The notes under the pieces: generated by a model
Database searches by the model: none
What the model saw: only the letters and a program-made list of their open reading frames with translations
Told to the model about the DNA's origin: nothing
Assembly: GCA_046290575.1 (NCBI GenBank)
Contig: JBKAGX010000001.1
Location: 992,001-1,056,000 of the forward strand
DNA from: JANQQJ01 sp046290575
GTDB lineage: Bacteria > Pseudomonadota > Alphaproteobacteria > SMXS01
DNA: 64,000 bases
Direction of reading: 5' to 3'
Made by a program: the position numbers and the translations under genes
Shown here: positions 26,017-35,725 of the stretch, piece by piece
Layout of the letters: every line of letters begins with the position of its first letter
How positions within the stretch are numbered: the first letter of the stretch is position 1

Positions 26017-27033
26017 CTAGCCGAGCACCTCAGCCGCCTTGCCCTTCCGCGGTGTGTCCGCGTAATTCCCGCCTGCAATGCAACCCAACCGGCCGATGGT
26101 TTCTTGCGCCTCGGCGACCATTTCGCGGACGATGTCGCCGGCAGGTTTGACGTCGTGAATGCCGCCTGAGCCCTGGCCGGCGGCGGCGGCTTCGCGTGCC
26201 GGGTCAAAGCCTGACGTGTCGCCCATCAGCGAGCGCATCACCCCGGCCTGTACCGAGACCTGCCCCTGGCTGCCGAAATTGCCGATCTCGTCCTGCCGGT
26301 CTTCCCAATCGCGGGTCCATTCATTGGCAATCACGCGCATGGTCTTGCCGGAATAAGAGCGGGTGACGGTCGTGTCGCGGTCGCTGGCGCCGATGATCCG
26401 GTCCTTATAGGCCGCATGCGCATTGGCCTCGGTCGAGGCGATAAACCGGGTGCCGACCCACACACCCTGTGCGCCGAAGGCCAGGGCCGCAGCGAGCCCC
26501 CGCCCGTCATTGATCGCGCCGGCGGCCACCACGGGGATGTTCACGGCTTCCACAATCTGCGGGATCAGCGCCATGCCGCCGATGGGGCCGGTATGGCCCC
26601 CGGCCTCGGTGCCCTGCGCGACGACGATATCGACGCCCGCCTGTTCGGCCTTCACCGCGTGGCGGACGGCGCCGCACATGGAGATGACGACGACGCCTGC
26701 ATCTTTCAGCTCTTTCAGGATCGGCCCCGGCACGCCCAGCCCGGCGATGAACGCTCTGGCGCCTTCCTCGATGATGATCTCGACCGAGCGGGTGAGACTT
26801 TCGGGAATGGCGGCCAGCAGGTCGACGCCGAACGGCTTGTCGGTCAAATCCTTGACCTTCTTCATTTCCTCGCGGATGCCCTCGGGGCTTTTCGATGCCA
26901 TACCCAGCGAGCCGAAGCCGCCTGCCTCGGAGACGGCCGCACAGACATTGGCGAAGCTGACGCCGCCCATGCCGGCCAGCATCACCGGGTAGTCAACGCC
27001 CAGAATGTCGCAAAGAGGGGTTCGAAGGCTCAT
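26017..27033 (-). CDS. Nitronate monooxygenase (2-nitropropane dioxygenase family)
   Basis: A 338-residue FMN TIM-barrel protein. It begins LCDILGVDYPVMLAGMGGVS, with AGGFGSLG, the FMN-binding AQGTEAGGHTG and the phosphate site AFGAQGVWVGTRF. Enzymes of this type oxidise alkyl nitronates, but many members are in fact quinone reductases or act in fatty-acid metabolism. I start at ATG 27031-27033; the open frame continues upstream over the neighbouring promoter region but is not credible. It is divergent from the sigma-factor gene. Confidence 0.88.
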   Translation of the reverse strand: MSLRTPLCDILGVDYPVMLAGMGGVSFANVCAAVSEAGGFGSLGMASKSPEGIREEMKKVKDLTDKPFGVDLLAAIPESLTRSVEIIIEEGARAFIAGLGVPGPILKELKDAGVVVISMCGAVRHAVKAEQAGVDIVVAQGTEAGGHTGPIGGMALIPQIVEAVNIPVVAAGAINDGRGLAAALAFGAQGVWVGTRFIASTEANAHAAYKDRIIGASDRDTTVTRSYSGKTMRVIANEWTRDWEDRQDEIGNFGSQGQVSVQAGVMRSLMGDTSGFDPAREAAAAGQGSGGIHDVKPAGDIVREMVAEAQETIGRLGCIAGGNYADTPRKGKAAEVLG

Positions 27034-27136
27034 GGTGCAATCCCGTTTTTGATCAACGCTGTCGGCATTATAGCAGCCCGTTCGTCCAGCAAACGAGGAT
27101 TTGAAGGAGTTTCTCTGCCCGGAAGGGCGCTTGACC

Positions 27137-27206
27137 CATCCCGCTCCCCCGGCCCAGCCACCCGATAAGGATACCCTTGGGGCGGTTGGGCCGAGGGAGC
27201 GGGATG
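27137..27206. repeat. 70-nt inverted repeat (stable hairpin)
   Basis: The arms CATCCCGCTCCC-CGGCCCA (from 27137) and TGGGCCG-GGGAGCGGGATG (to 27206) form a near-perfect stem of about 27 bp, with three mismatched or wobble pairs. The loop includes GATAAGGATACCC. It lies between the divergent nitronate monooxygenase and sigma-factor genes, 36 bp from the sigma start codon, so it could act as a regulatory structure or be a dispersed repetitive element. I saw no second copy in the window. Confidence 0.8.
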
Positions 27207-27241
27207 GCACAGTAGGAGACGCGGCGGCGCCGCGTGGTAAT

Positions 27242-28482
<1,241 letters not shown>

Positions 28483-28486
<4 letters not shown>

Positions 28487-28968
28487 AAGACCCCCATCGC
28501 GAGCCCTGCGGCCATGGCCGCGCCAAGCTCGCGGCATTTGTCGAGGTCGTCGTCGGGGATGGTCTTCTCCGCCAAAATGGCTTCTGGCGTCTGCGCGTGG
28601 GTGCAGATGATGATTGGCGACTGCACTTCTTTCAGCCGCCACCCGGTCACAATGCGCGCCGTCTGTCGCACGGCATTCTCCCCATCCGATCCGGCGCACA
28701 CCATCTGGGCATAGGGCCGACCTTCGATGCGGCCCAGTACCGGATAGTAGCACCGGTCGAAGAAATCCTTCATCACCCCGGCCAGCGCGGCGAGGTTTTC
28801 CGGGGCAGCGAAGATATATCCGTCGGCAGCCAACAGGTCGTCCGGCCCGGCGTCCCGCGCGGGTATCAGCGACGTTTCGGTTTCCTCGCGTGCGGCAGCA
28901 GCGGCGGCTTCGGCCATCCGCCGCGTGCCGCCGGTCAGGGAGTGATAGACAATCAATAGTCTGGCCAT
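28483..28968 (-). CDS. Flavodoxin-like FMN protein (NADPH-dependent FMN reductase/WrbA-like)
   Basis: A 161-residue flavodoxin-fold protein. It starts MARLLIVYHSLTGGTRRMAEAA, with the phosphate-binding S-L-T-G-G-T loop, and FAAPENLAAL and KDFFDRCYYPV provide the second and third flavin loops. The 3' end overlaps the sigma-factor gene by 4 bp in convergence. The open frame continues upstream of ATG 28966-28968, antisense to the next gene, but that is not credible. Partner and pathway are unknown. Confidence 0.78.
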
Positions 28969-29085
28969 TTCAGTGGCATCGTAACGCCCGCTTCCGTCTT
29001 TGCAGTAAATTTTAGGACACCAGTCGGAATCCCGCGATCTGGTTCGTCTAGACTGTGAACCGACCAACAGGAACGGGGGGTCACC

Positions 29086-29766
29086 ATGGCGTTTCAACAC
29101 TTTCCCAGGGAGCTGCAGGGCTTTTTCAAGGCGTTGAAAAAGAACAACAGCAAGGACTGGCTGGACGCGCACCGGGCGGACTACGACAATTTGCTGATGG
29201 AGCCGGCCAAGGACTTTGTCGAGGCCATGGGACCGCCCCTGCAAAAAATTGCGCCGGGGATTCGCGCTGAACCCCGGGTCAATGGGTCGATCATGCGGAT
29301 GAACCGCGACACACGGTTTTCCAAGGACAAGACGCCCTATAAAACCGCCATCCACTTCATCTTCTGGGAAGGTGCGGGCAAAGCCAAGGACAGCCCGGGC
29401 CTTTATCTCAAGTTCGACGACAAAGAAGTCGGCATGGCGGTCGGGATGATGGGGTTCGATCCGGCCCGGCTGGATCGTTTCCGTAAGGCCATCCTTGATG
29501 ATGTATCCGGCAAGGCGTTGGAGAAGGCGATCAAATCCGCCGCCAAACCGCCTTATGACCTGCGCGATCCACACTACAAAAAAGTGCCCAGGGGCTTCGA
29601 TGCGGACCACCCGCGTGGCGATCTGCTGCGGCAAAACAGTCTGGTGGTGGGGGGCGAGGCGCCGTTGCCTGACGCGCTCTATGGCGGCGATTTCGTTGCG
29701 CACTGTGTCCATGAATTCAAAAAGCTACGGCCGGTTCAGGCGTGGCTGTCCGAACATGTGGCCTGA
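29086..29766 (+). CDS. DUF2461 family protein
   Basis: A 226-residue protein with the DUF2461/TIGR02453 pattern: an N-terminal FLKALKKNNSKDWLDAHR-type block (here FFKALKKNNSKDWLDAHRAD), then SIMRMNRDTRFSKDKTPYKT, GLYLKFDDKEVGMAVGMM and a basic C-terminal half. The function of the family is not established. The start ATG 29086 follows a GGGGGG tract. It leads a plus-strand set with MAPEG and two DGPF genes. Confidence 0.85.
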   Translation: MAFQHFPRELQGFFKALKKNNSKDWLDAHRADYDNLLMEPAKDFVEAMGPPLQKIAPGIRAEPRVNGSIMRMNRDTRFSKDKTPYKTAIHFIFWEGAGKAKDSPGLYLKFDDKEVGMAVGMMGFDPARLDRFRKAILDDVSGKALEKAIKSAAKPPYDLRDPHYKKVPRGFDADHPRGDLLRQNSLVVGGEAPLPDALYGGDFVAHCVHEFKKLRPVQAWLSEHVA

Positions 29767-29787
29767 TAAGGAAAGGGGAGACCAAAT

Positions 29788-30180
29788 ATGGCATTTCACA
29801 TCACGACTCTATACGGGGGCATCTTTGCGCTGTTGACCGTCCTACTCGCGGCGGGGGTTCTGCGTCATCGGGCGCGAACCGAAATATCGATGCTCGATGG
29901 CGACGATCTCGAACTGCGCCGCGCCATGCGCGTATTCGGCAATTTTACCGAATATGTACCGATCGCCTTGATCGCTATTCTGTTGCTGGAAAACACGGGT
30001 GTAGCAGCCTGGGCTGTTCATCTGGCTGGCGGGGCGCTGGTCATCGGCCGTCTGGCGCATGCGCAAGGCATGGATGCTGAAAAAGCAGCGACTCCCGGTC
30101 GCTTCATCGGCACGGTGCTGACGCTCCTTGTCCTTGTCGGCTGCGGTGGCTGGCTGATCTTCAGCTTTTTTAAGGGGTAG
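29788..30180 (+). CDS. MAPEG family membrane protein
   Basis: A 130-residue protein with four hydrophobic segments (about 5-23, 52-70, 74-90, 107-127). The motif RAMRVFGNFTEYVPIAL is the MAPEG signature (R-x-x-x-N-x-x-E-Y-x-P), and RLAHAQGM follows. MAPEG members include microsomal glutathione transferases and YecN-like proteins; the bacterial function is not known. It follows the DUF2461 gene after 21 bp and precedes the first DGPF gene by 5 bp. Confidence 0.85.
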   Translation: MAFHITTLYGGIFALLTVLLAAGVLRHRARTEISMLDGDDLELRRAMRVFGNFTEYVPIALIAILLLENTGVAAWAVHLAGGALVIGRLAHAQGMDAEKAATPGRFIGTVLTLLVLVGCGGWLIFSFFKG

Positions 30181-30185
30181 GGGAT

Positions 30186-30548
30186 ATGGAGTATCTGTTG
30201 CTGATCTATGAAGACGAAGCGGTCCGCAAGAGCATGTCACCTGATGCGCTGGCAGCCCGATATGAAGCATTCGATGAATTCACCAATAAGGTTGTGGCGA
30301 CCGGCCGGGTGGTCGCCGCGCGGCCTTTGGAGATGATCGACGTTGCCACCAGTGTGCGGGTGCGCGCTGGCCAGTCGGTCACGACCGACGGCCCCTTTGC
30401 TGAAACAAAGGAACAGCTGGCCGGATTCTACATGCTCGACTGCGACAATCTGGATCAGGCGCTGGACTGGGCCGCGCAAATCCCCGCAGCGCAGACCGGT
30501 ACGATTGAAGTGCGGCCTGTTGCCAATCACGGGAAGGATAGCCGATGA
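30186..30548 (+). CDS. DGPF/YciI-like protein 1
   Basis: A 120-residue single-domain YCII-related protein. It starts MEYLLLIYEDEAV and contains the DGPF motif (SVTTDGPFAETKEQLAGFYML) and a C-terminal TGTIEVRPV. Proteins of this type are typical partners of ECF42 sigma factors, whose regulons they belong to; biochemical role unknown. It overlaps the following paralogue by 4 bp (ATGA). Confidence 0.85.
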   Translation: MEYLLLIYEDEAVRKSMSPDALAARYEAFDEFTNKVVATGRVVAARPLEMIDVATSVRVRAGQSVTTDGPFAETKEQLAGFYMLDCDNLDQALDWAAQIPAAQTGTIEVRPVANHGKDSR

Positions 30549-30901
30549 AGTTCATGTTTCTCATCTTCGAGGACCCGGATGTCCGGGACGCCAGAACCGA
30601 CCAGGATTGGCAGGCACTGACCCGGGAGTTCCAGGCCTATTCGCGTGATGTGACGGCGGCTGGCAAACTGATCGATGCCAATCCGTTGCCTGATGAGCCC
30701 GCACCGGTGGCGGTTCAATGCCGCGGCGGTGCTGTGGTCAGCGTCGATGGTCCGTTCGCTGAAACACGCGAGCATCTGGGGGGTTACTACATTCTGGATT
30801 GTGCCGATATTGAGGATGCCAAGGCCTGGGCAGGCAAAATTCCCAGCGCCCGCACGGGCACGATTGAAATCCGCCCTGTCGGGGTATTGCCCCCGGGATA
30901 G
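30545..30901 (+). CDS. DGPF/YciI-like protein 2
   Basis: A 118-residue paralogue of the preceding gene with the same layout: MKFMFLIFEDPDV, VVSVDGPFAETREHLGGYYIL and TGTIEIRPV. The two proteins may have arisen by tandem duplication and could form a heterodimer. ATGA at 30545-30548 couples translation to the upstream gene. It converges with the redoxin gene, 6 bp away. Confidence 0.85.
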   Translation: MKFMFLIFEDPDVRDARTDQDWQALTREFQAYSRDVTAAGKLIDANPLPDEPAPVAVQCRGGAVVSVDGPFAETREHLGGYYILDCADIEDAKAWAGKIPSARTGTIEIRPVGVLPPG

Positions 30902-30907
30902 GGGCTT

Positions 30908-31771
30908 CTAAACGGCCTTCGCGGCCACCCCCGCCTGCTTAAGCGCCTGGATGAAGGTCTCCGGCTCTGGCCGCACCCGGTAATTGTCGGTTTCATCAAG
31001 GAAGATAATGGTGCCGTCCGCGTCGGTGATGACAACGGTGGGAAGGACGGTATCTGCATCATATCCCTGCATGCCCATGCCCAGGGGAACCCCGTCTTTG
31101 GCGGCAATTTCCAGTTGATCAGCGGCTTTGTTGCCAGGGTCGACCAGGAAGGTGAAATCCACATCGAATGTTTCCGCGAGTTTCCTTGTATGGCCATGCG
31201 GTTGCGGGCTGATCAACGCCACCCTTGCGCCCAAATCGGAAAGCCGCTGATAGTCGCCTGCCAGCTCCTTGATCTGCGCCATGCAGAGCGGGCACCAATT
31301 ACCGCGGTAGAACAGCAGTATCCACGGTGTGCCCGTAAATGATGCCGACCTGACAGAGTTGCCGTCTGCGTCTTCGAGGGTGAAATCTGGCAGCTTTTTG
31401 CCGGGTTGAAGCTGCGCGCTGGGCCGGCGGCCCAGTTCCGAATACCAGAAGTTATAGGCGAAGAAAAAAACCGTACCTGAAAGCGCCAGCACCAATGGTT
31501 CAACAGGTCCCCGCATCACATAATCAACGACTGCCAGGACCAGGCCCAGAACAGCCAGCGCCGTGATAACCGGCAGCCTGTGCGATGTGCGCGCCGATGT
31601 CTTGAAGACCAACAATGAGACCAACAGGCCCAAAAAAGGCGCCGTAGTGAGGAGGGCGCCAACATGACCCAATGGAAAGTCTTCCCGGAAGATACCGGTG
31701 ATGCTGAGCACGGCGATGACTGTCATGCCGGCCATCATCAGCATCACGAAGATGGACTTCAGTTTGTTCAC
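30908..31771 (-). CDS. Membrane-anchored peroxiredoxin/AhpC-TSA-like protein
   Basis: A 287-residue protein. Four hydrophobic segments occupy about residues 6-27, 38-56, 65-84 and 90-108. Residues 123-280 form a thioredoxin-fold redoxin domain: LPDFTLEDADG, then YRGNWCPLC with Cys160 and Cys163, and later TVVITDADGTIIFLDETDNYR. The CxxC resembles Prx-like2/thiol-disulfide proteins rather than a classical 1-Cys peroxidase. Such fusions of a small membrane domain with a redoxin place the activity at the inner membrane; the side is not determined. Confidence 0.82.
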   Translation of the reverse strand: MNKLKSIFVMLMMAGMTVIAVLSITGIFREDFPLGHVGALLTTAPFLGLLVSLLVFKTSARTSHRLPVITALAVLGLVLAVVDYVMRGPVEPLVLALSGTVFFFAYNFWYSELGRRPSAQLQPGKKLPDFTLEDADGNSVRSASFTGTPWILLFYRGNWCPLCMAQIKELAGDYQRLSDLGARVALISPQPHGHTRKLAETFDVDFTFLVDPGNKAADQLEIAAKDGVPLGMGMQGYDADTVLPTVVITDADGTIIFLDETDNYRVRPEPETFIQALKQAGVAAKAV

Positions 31772-31893
31772 CCGTTTTCTCCCATCATTGTGCCGATTAT
31801 AGGGACATCAAGAGATGCGCGGAAAATCAAATGCCCGTGACGAGAATTCCGGGTTAACATGCCGCAAAATTTGCATCAGGGGAGATCAGGAAT

Positions 31894-32697
31894 ATGCCAA
31901 TCGTCTATGATAAGCTCGTCGGCCAGGGGGTCGAGAACGCGCCCTATTCTTACGGTGATCGTGAAACCATGCTCTACGCGCTGGGGCTTGGTATGTCGCG
32001 CGATCAGCTCGACCTGAACGAGCTGCGCTACACCTACGAAAAAGACCTGAAGACCATCCCGACCATGGCCGCCCTGTTCGGCACAAGGTCTAATGCGATG
32101 GCGGACGCCGGGATCAACTTTACGCTGGTCGTACATGGGGAGCAGCGGATCACGCTGCATCAACCGCTGCCCTACAAAGCCGACCTGCTGGTGAGTTCGA
32201 AAGTGATCGAGGCACTCGACAAAGGCGCCGATAAAGGCGCGGTTATCTACACGCAGACCACGACCAAGTTGAAGGACAGTGGCGAGCCGGTTTCGACCGC
32301 GGTATCGACAATTTTTGCCCGTGGCGACGGTGGCTTCGGTGGCCCTGCCGGCCCTGCGCCGGTGGAAACGCACCAGATCCCCGACCGCGATCCGGATATT
32401 TCCTGCGAGCTTGGCACGCGGGACGATCAGGCACTGATCTACCGGCTGTCCGGTGACCGCAATCCGCTGCATTCCGATCCGGATTTTGCCGATGCGGCAG
32501 GCTTTCCCAAGCCGATTTTGCACGGGTTGTGCACCTATGGGGTAGCATGCCGGGCGGTGCTGCAGTCGGTCTGCGATTACGATCATACACGCATCAAGAC
32601 GTTCGACGCGCGGTTCTCGTCGCCGGTGTTTCCCGGCGAAACCGTCATCACCGATATCTGGGTCGATGGCGATGTCGTCTCCTACCGTTGCGCCTGA
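31894..32697 (+). CDS. MaoC-like enoyl-CoA hydratase, probable C-terminal frameshift
   Basis: A 267-residue double-hotdog hydratase-2-type protein. The catalytic motif appears as RLSGDRNPLHSDPDFA, followed by FPKPILHGLCTYG. The frame ends early at TGA 32695-32697, after DGDVVSYRC-A. One base deleted or inserted there would let the neighbouring frame continue with ERDVMVINNGRCELNG to TAG 32748-32750, which is what family members end with. So the gene is frameshifted near its end, either in nature or in the assembly. Function expected: hydration of 2-enoyl-CoA in beta-oxidation. Confidence 0.82.
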   Translation: MPIVYDKLVGQGVENAPYSYGDRETMLYALGLGMSRDQLDLNELRYTYEKDLKTIPTMAALFGTRSNAMADAGINFTLVVHGEQRITLHQPLPYKADLLVSSKVIEALDKGADKGAVIYTQTTTKLKDSGEPVSTAVSTIFARGDGGFGGPAGPAPVETHQIPDRDPDISCELGTRDDQALIYRLSGDRNPLHSDPDFADAAGFPKPILHGLCTYGVACRAVLQSVCDYDHTRIKTFDARFSSPVFPGETVITDIWVDGDVVSYRCA

Positions 32698-32761
32698 AAG
32701 AGCGCGATGTGATGGTAATCAACAATGGCCGGTGTGAGCTAAACGGTTAGCAACAATGTTT

Positions 32762-32868
32762 CCCCCTCACCCTCGCCTCGCTTTGCTCGGCTTTCCCTCT
32801 CCCCGCCGGGGAGAGGAATGCGAAGGCCGCGCGGGCTTTGCGCGCAAAGCCGGAGCTGGGTGAGGGGG
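32762..32868. repeat. Intergenic repeat with nested hairpins (CCCCTCACCC type)
   Basis: Perfect 11-bp outer arms (CCCCCTCACCC at 32762-32772 and its complement at 32858-32868) enclose a 9-bp hairpin CCTCTCCCC/GGGGAGAGG (32796-32816) and an 18-bp palindrome at 32834-32851 (GGCTTTGCGCGCAAAGCC). It sits between the MaoC and FAH genes on the same strand, and the CCTCTCCC core recurs at 38008-38156. Typical mobile intergenic element of many alphaproteobacteria. Confidence 0.8.
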
Positions 32869-32888
32869 CATAACGCCAGGAAATACCG

Positions 32889-33734
32889 ATGAAACTCTTA
32901 CGCTATGGCGAAGCGGGGCAGGAACGCCCCGGCCTGCTCGATAAGCATGGCGAGATCCGCGACCTTTCCAGCCACATCCGCGACGTCGATGCAGAGGCGG
33001 TCTCACCAGAGACGCTCGCCCGGCTGGCGACGATCGACCCTGAAACCCTGCCACCCGTTGATGGCAGTCCACGGATTGGCCCCTGCCTGACTGGCGTCGG
33101 CCAGTTCCACGCCATCGGCCTCAATTACCGGGACCATGCCGCGGAAACCGGCATGCCGCTGCCGGCCGAACCGATGCTGTTCACCAAGGCGCGCACCTGT
33201 ATCTGTGGGCCCAATGATGATGTGGTTCAGCCGCGCGGCTCGACCCAGCTTGACTGGGAAGCCGAGCTTGGTTTTGTCATCGGCACAGAAGCCAAATATG
33301 TTTCCGAAGCTGAAGCGATGGACCATGTTGCCGGCTATTGTGTCGTCCATGATGTGTCCGAACGGGTGTTCCAGAAGGACCGGGAGGGTCAGTTTGTCAA
33401 AGGCAAGTCCGCTGATACCTTCGGCCCCATCGGCCCGTGGCTGGTCACCAGGGACGAGGTACCGGACCCGCAAGGCTTGCGTGTCTGGCTCGAGGTGAAT
33501 GGCGAAAGCCGGCAGGACGGTACCACTGCCGACATGATCTTCGGTGTGCAATTTCTGGTCAGCTACTTGAGTCAGTTCATGCGGCTGATGCCGGGCGACA
33601 TCATCACGACGGGTACGCCTGCCGGCGTCGGCATGGGGATGACGCCCGAAACCTTCCTCAATCCGGGCGACGTCGTTCGCCTGGGCGTCGAGGGGCTGGG
33701 CGAACAGCAGCAGACTGTTGTCGCGAGCGATTAG
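32889..33734 (+). CDS. Fumarylacetoacetate hydrolase family protein
   Basis: A 281-residue FAH-family enzyme. The metal-binding Glu-Glu-Asp ligands are in LDWEAELG and VVHDVSER; other features are GLNYRDHAAETG near residue 80 and ITTGTPAGVGMG near the end. Members hydrolyse C-C bonds in fumarylpyruvate, acylpyruvates or 2-hydroxyhepta-2,4-dienedioate, in aromatic degradation, or have decarboxylase activity. It is a lone hydrolase; the flavodoxin gene follows after 11 bp. ATG 32889 has no strong Shine-Dalgarno. Confidence 0.88.
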   Translation: MKLLRYGEAGQERPGLLDKHGEIRDLSSHIRDVDAEAVSPETLARLATIDPETLPPVDGSPRIGPCLTGVGQFHAIGLNYRDHAAETGMPLPAEPMLFTKARTCICGPNDDVVQPRGSTQLDWEAELGFVIGTEAKYVSEAEAMDHVAGYCVVHDVSERVFQKDREGQFVKGKSADTFGPIGPWLVTRDEVPDPQGLRVWLEVNGESRQDGTTADMIFGVQFLVSYLSQFMRLMPGDIITTGTPAGVGMGMTPETFLNPGDVVRLGVEGLGEQQQTVVASD

Positions 33735-33745
33735 AGTGACCTGAT

Positions 33746-34270
33746 ATGGCCCGCCTTCTTCTCGTATACGCCTCCACCGAGGGACAGACCGAGAAGATTG
33801 CGCACTACATCCGTGATCGTCTCGGGGCGGCTGGACATCATGTTGCCGGGATCAGGGCAGGGGAGGGTACGCCGCCTGACGCCTTCGATGCCGCCATTCT
33901 CGCTGGCTCGCTGCATCTGGGTAAACATCAGCGTGAATTGGTTGATTTCGCATCGGTGCACCGTGAGTTGCTCGCTGGTGTGCCGTCGCTATTCCTGTCG
34001 GTCAGCCTGTCGGCGCAAGGCGGCGTTGACGACCACGCCAATGCACAGAAATGCGTCGATGACTTCATCGCCGAAACTGGCTGGACACCCACCCGTACAG
34101 AATTGATCGCAGGCGGCGTGCACCTGAAAAAGATCAACCCGGTCAAACGTTTCATGATCCGTCGGATCCTGCGCAAAAAGGGCTATGAGGTCGGTCCCTC
34201 CGGCGACCTGGAATTCACCGACTGGGCGGCGCTTGACCGCATGGTTGAAGATTTTTGTTCGGGCCTTTAG
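33746..34270 (+). CDS. Flavodoxin-domain protein, HemG-like
   Basis: A 174-residue flavodoxin-fold protein. MARLLLVYASTEGQTEKIAHYI carries the FMN phosphate loop (T-E-G-Q-T), and the C-terminal half (GGVHLKKINPVKRFMIRRIL) resembles the membrane-associating segment of HemG-type protoporphyrinogen oxidase. HemG is mainly gammaproteobacterial, so an electron-transfer flavodoxin-like role is also possible. Location: cytoplasm, perhaps membrane-bound through the basic/hydrophobic tail. Confidence 0.7.
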   Translation: MARLLLVYASTEGQTEKIAHYIRDRLGAAGHHVAGIRAGEGTPPDAFDAAILAGSLHLGKHQRELVDFASVHRELLAGVPSLFLSVSLSAQGGVDDHANAQKCVDDFIAETGWTPTRTELIAGGVHLKKINPVKRFMIRRILRKKGYEVGPSGDLEFTDWAALDRMVEDFCSGL

Positions 34271-34304
34271 TCATCCGTTCGGTTTCTGAACCGTAACGAA
34301 AGAC

Positions 34305-35633
34305 ATGAGCGCGACAACGACAACCTCCGCTGAAGGGGTGACCCGCGATATCTATGGCATGCTGACCGGCGATGAGGACGCCCGGGTCTGCAAGGATATC
34401 CCCGATGAATCCTGTAACGATCAGCCGCAGAATTTCCTGCTGCACCTTGTTGCCCTGGCGCTGACCAAGACGGCGGACGCCTTCATCAATCCCAAACTGG
34501 TCTTGCCCTGGCTGTTGTCGGCCCTGGGTGCGCCTGCGGCGTTTACCGGCTTGCTCGTGCCGCTGCGTGAATCCCTTGCGTTGGTGCCTCAAATGGTGGT
34601 CGCCGGATTTATCCGGTTGGCACCGATCCGCAAATGGTTCTGGGTCGGTGGGGCCATTGGGCAGGCGGCGGCCGTGGCCGGGATGGCGCTGGTCGCGGCG
34701 AGTTTGAGCGGTGCCGCAGCGGGGTGGTCGATCATCGGGTTGCTGACGGTTTTCGCGCTGTCCCGCGGGGTCTGTTCCGTCGCCAGCAAGGACGTGATGG
34801 GAAAGACGGTCTCCAAAACGCGGCGGGGGCGGGTGTCCGGTTATGCGTCCTCGGTTTCGGGCGCGCTCGCTCTGGCGCTGGGGCTATGGCTGGCGATGAC
34901 CGATCTTGCGGACCAATCGATCGGGTTCTTCGTTGGCCTGCTGGCGGTTGCCGCCGGCCTCTGGCTGCTCGCGGCGGGTGTCTACACGCGGATCGGAGAG
35001 GCTGCAGGCGCAACAGAAGGCGGTGGCAATGCCATCGAAGAGGCCTTGCGTCAGCTGCGTCTTTTGCGGACGGATAAGGCGTTGCGGGACTTTATTCTGG
35101 TGCGTGCAGCGCTGATGGCCTCTGCGCTGGTGGCGCCATTCTATGTCGCGCTTGCGCAGAAAAGCGGCGCGGGCAGCCTGGGCGATCTGGGCTTGCTGGT
35201 GATCGCCTCGGGGCTGGCGAGTTTTCTAAGCGCGCCGATCTGGGGTGGTTTTGCCGACCGGTCGACACGCAAGCTGCTGGCCGTGGCTGGTGGGTTGGCC
35301 GGCATATTGGGAGTTATCGTGATTGCAGCGGTGTCGTGGGGCCTTGTCGAAGCCGCAGGGAGCTTTTTCTTTCCCGCCGTGATCTTCATGCTGGCCATCG
35401 CGCATCAGGGTATCCGGCTGGGCCGAAAGACCCATCTGGTCGATATGGCGACCCAGGATAACCGGGCCACTTATGTCGCGCTGTCGAACACGGTGATCGG
35501 CATTCTTCTGCTCGCAGGCGGCGTCTTCGGCCTGCTGGCCCAGGCAGCCGGCGAACTGATGGTGATTGGCGTGCTCTCCGCGTTTGCGTTGGCGGGTGGG
35601 CTGGGGGCCCTGGCACTCGACGAAGTGCAGTAG
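34305..35633 (+). CDS. MFS permease
   Basis: A 442-residue membrane protein with a polar N-terminus of about 47 residues and about ten to twelve hydrophobic helices, including KTRRGRVSGYASS in the central loop and GRKTHLVDMATQDNRATYVALSNT near the end. This is an MFS-type fold of the uncharacterised permease kind; substrate unknown. It follows the flavodoxin gene by 34 bp and precedes the SOS cassette. Confidence 0.75.
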   Translation: MSATTTTSAEGVTRDIYGMLTGDEDARVCKDIPDESCNDQPQNFLLHLVALALTKTADAFINPKLVLPWLLSALGAPAAFTGLLVPLRESLALVPQMVVAGFIRLAPIRKWFWVGGAIGQAAAVAGMALVAASLSGAAAGWSIIGLLTVFALSRGVCSVASKDVMGKTVSKTRRGRVSGYASSVSGALALALGLWLAMTDLADQSIGFFVGLLAVAAGLWLLAAGVYTRIGEAAGATEGGGNAIEEALRQLRLLRTDKALRDFILVRAALMASALVAPFYVALAQKSGAGSLGDLGLLVIASGLASFLSAPIWGGFADRSTRKLLAVAGGLAGILGVIVIAAVSWGLVEAAGSFFFPAVIFMLAIAHQGIRLGRKTHLVDMATQDNRATYVALSNTVIGILLLAGGVFGLLAQAAGELMVIGVLSAFALAGGLGALALDEVQ

Positions 35634-35650
35634 GGTTTCCTTGCCCTCGC

Positions 35651-35690
35651 TTGACTCTGTTTGCGACTCAAAATAGAACAAAACAAGAAC
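35651..35690 (+). promoter_or_regulatory. SOS promoter with LexA box for imuA-imuB-dnaE2
   Basis: GAAC-N7-GAAC at 35676-35690 matches the direct-repeat LexA operator known from alphaproteobacteria. A plausible promoter overlaps it: -35 TTGACT at 35651-35656, 17-bp spacer, and -10 TAGAAC at 35674-35679, so a bound repressor would cover the -10 element. It lies 36 bp upstream of the imuA start codon. Confidence 0.85.
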
Positions 35691-35725
35691 AAATAGAGTC
35701 AGTGTTCTCAAGAACAGGTGTTGCC

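Noticed and set aside
28969..29712. Upstream extension of the flavodoxin gene, open to 29712
   Set aside because: Runs antisense through the DUF2461 gene; the canonical flavodoxin start MARLLIVYHS at 28968 marks the true N-terminus.
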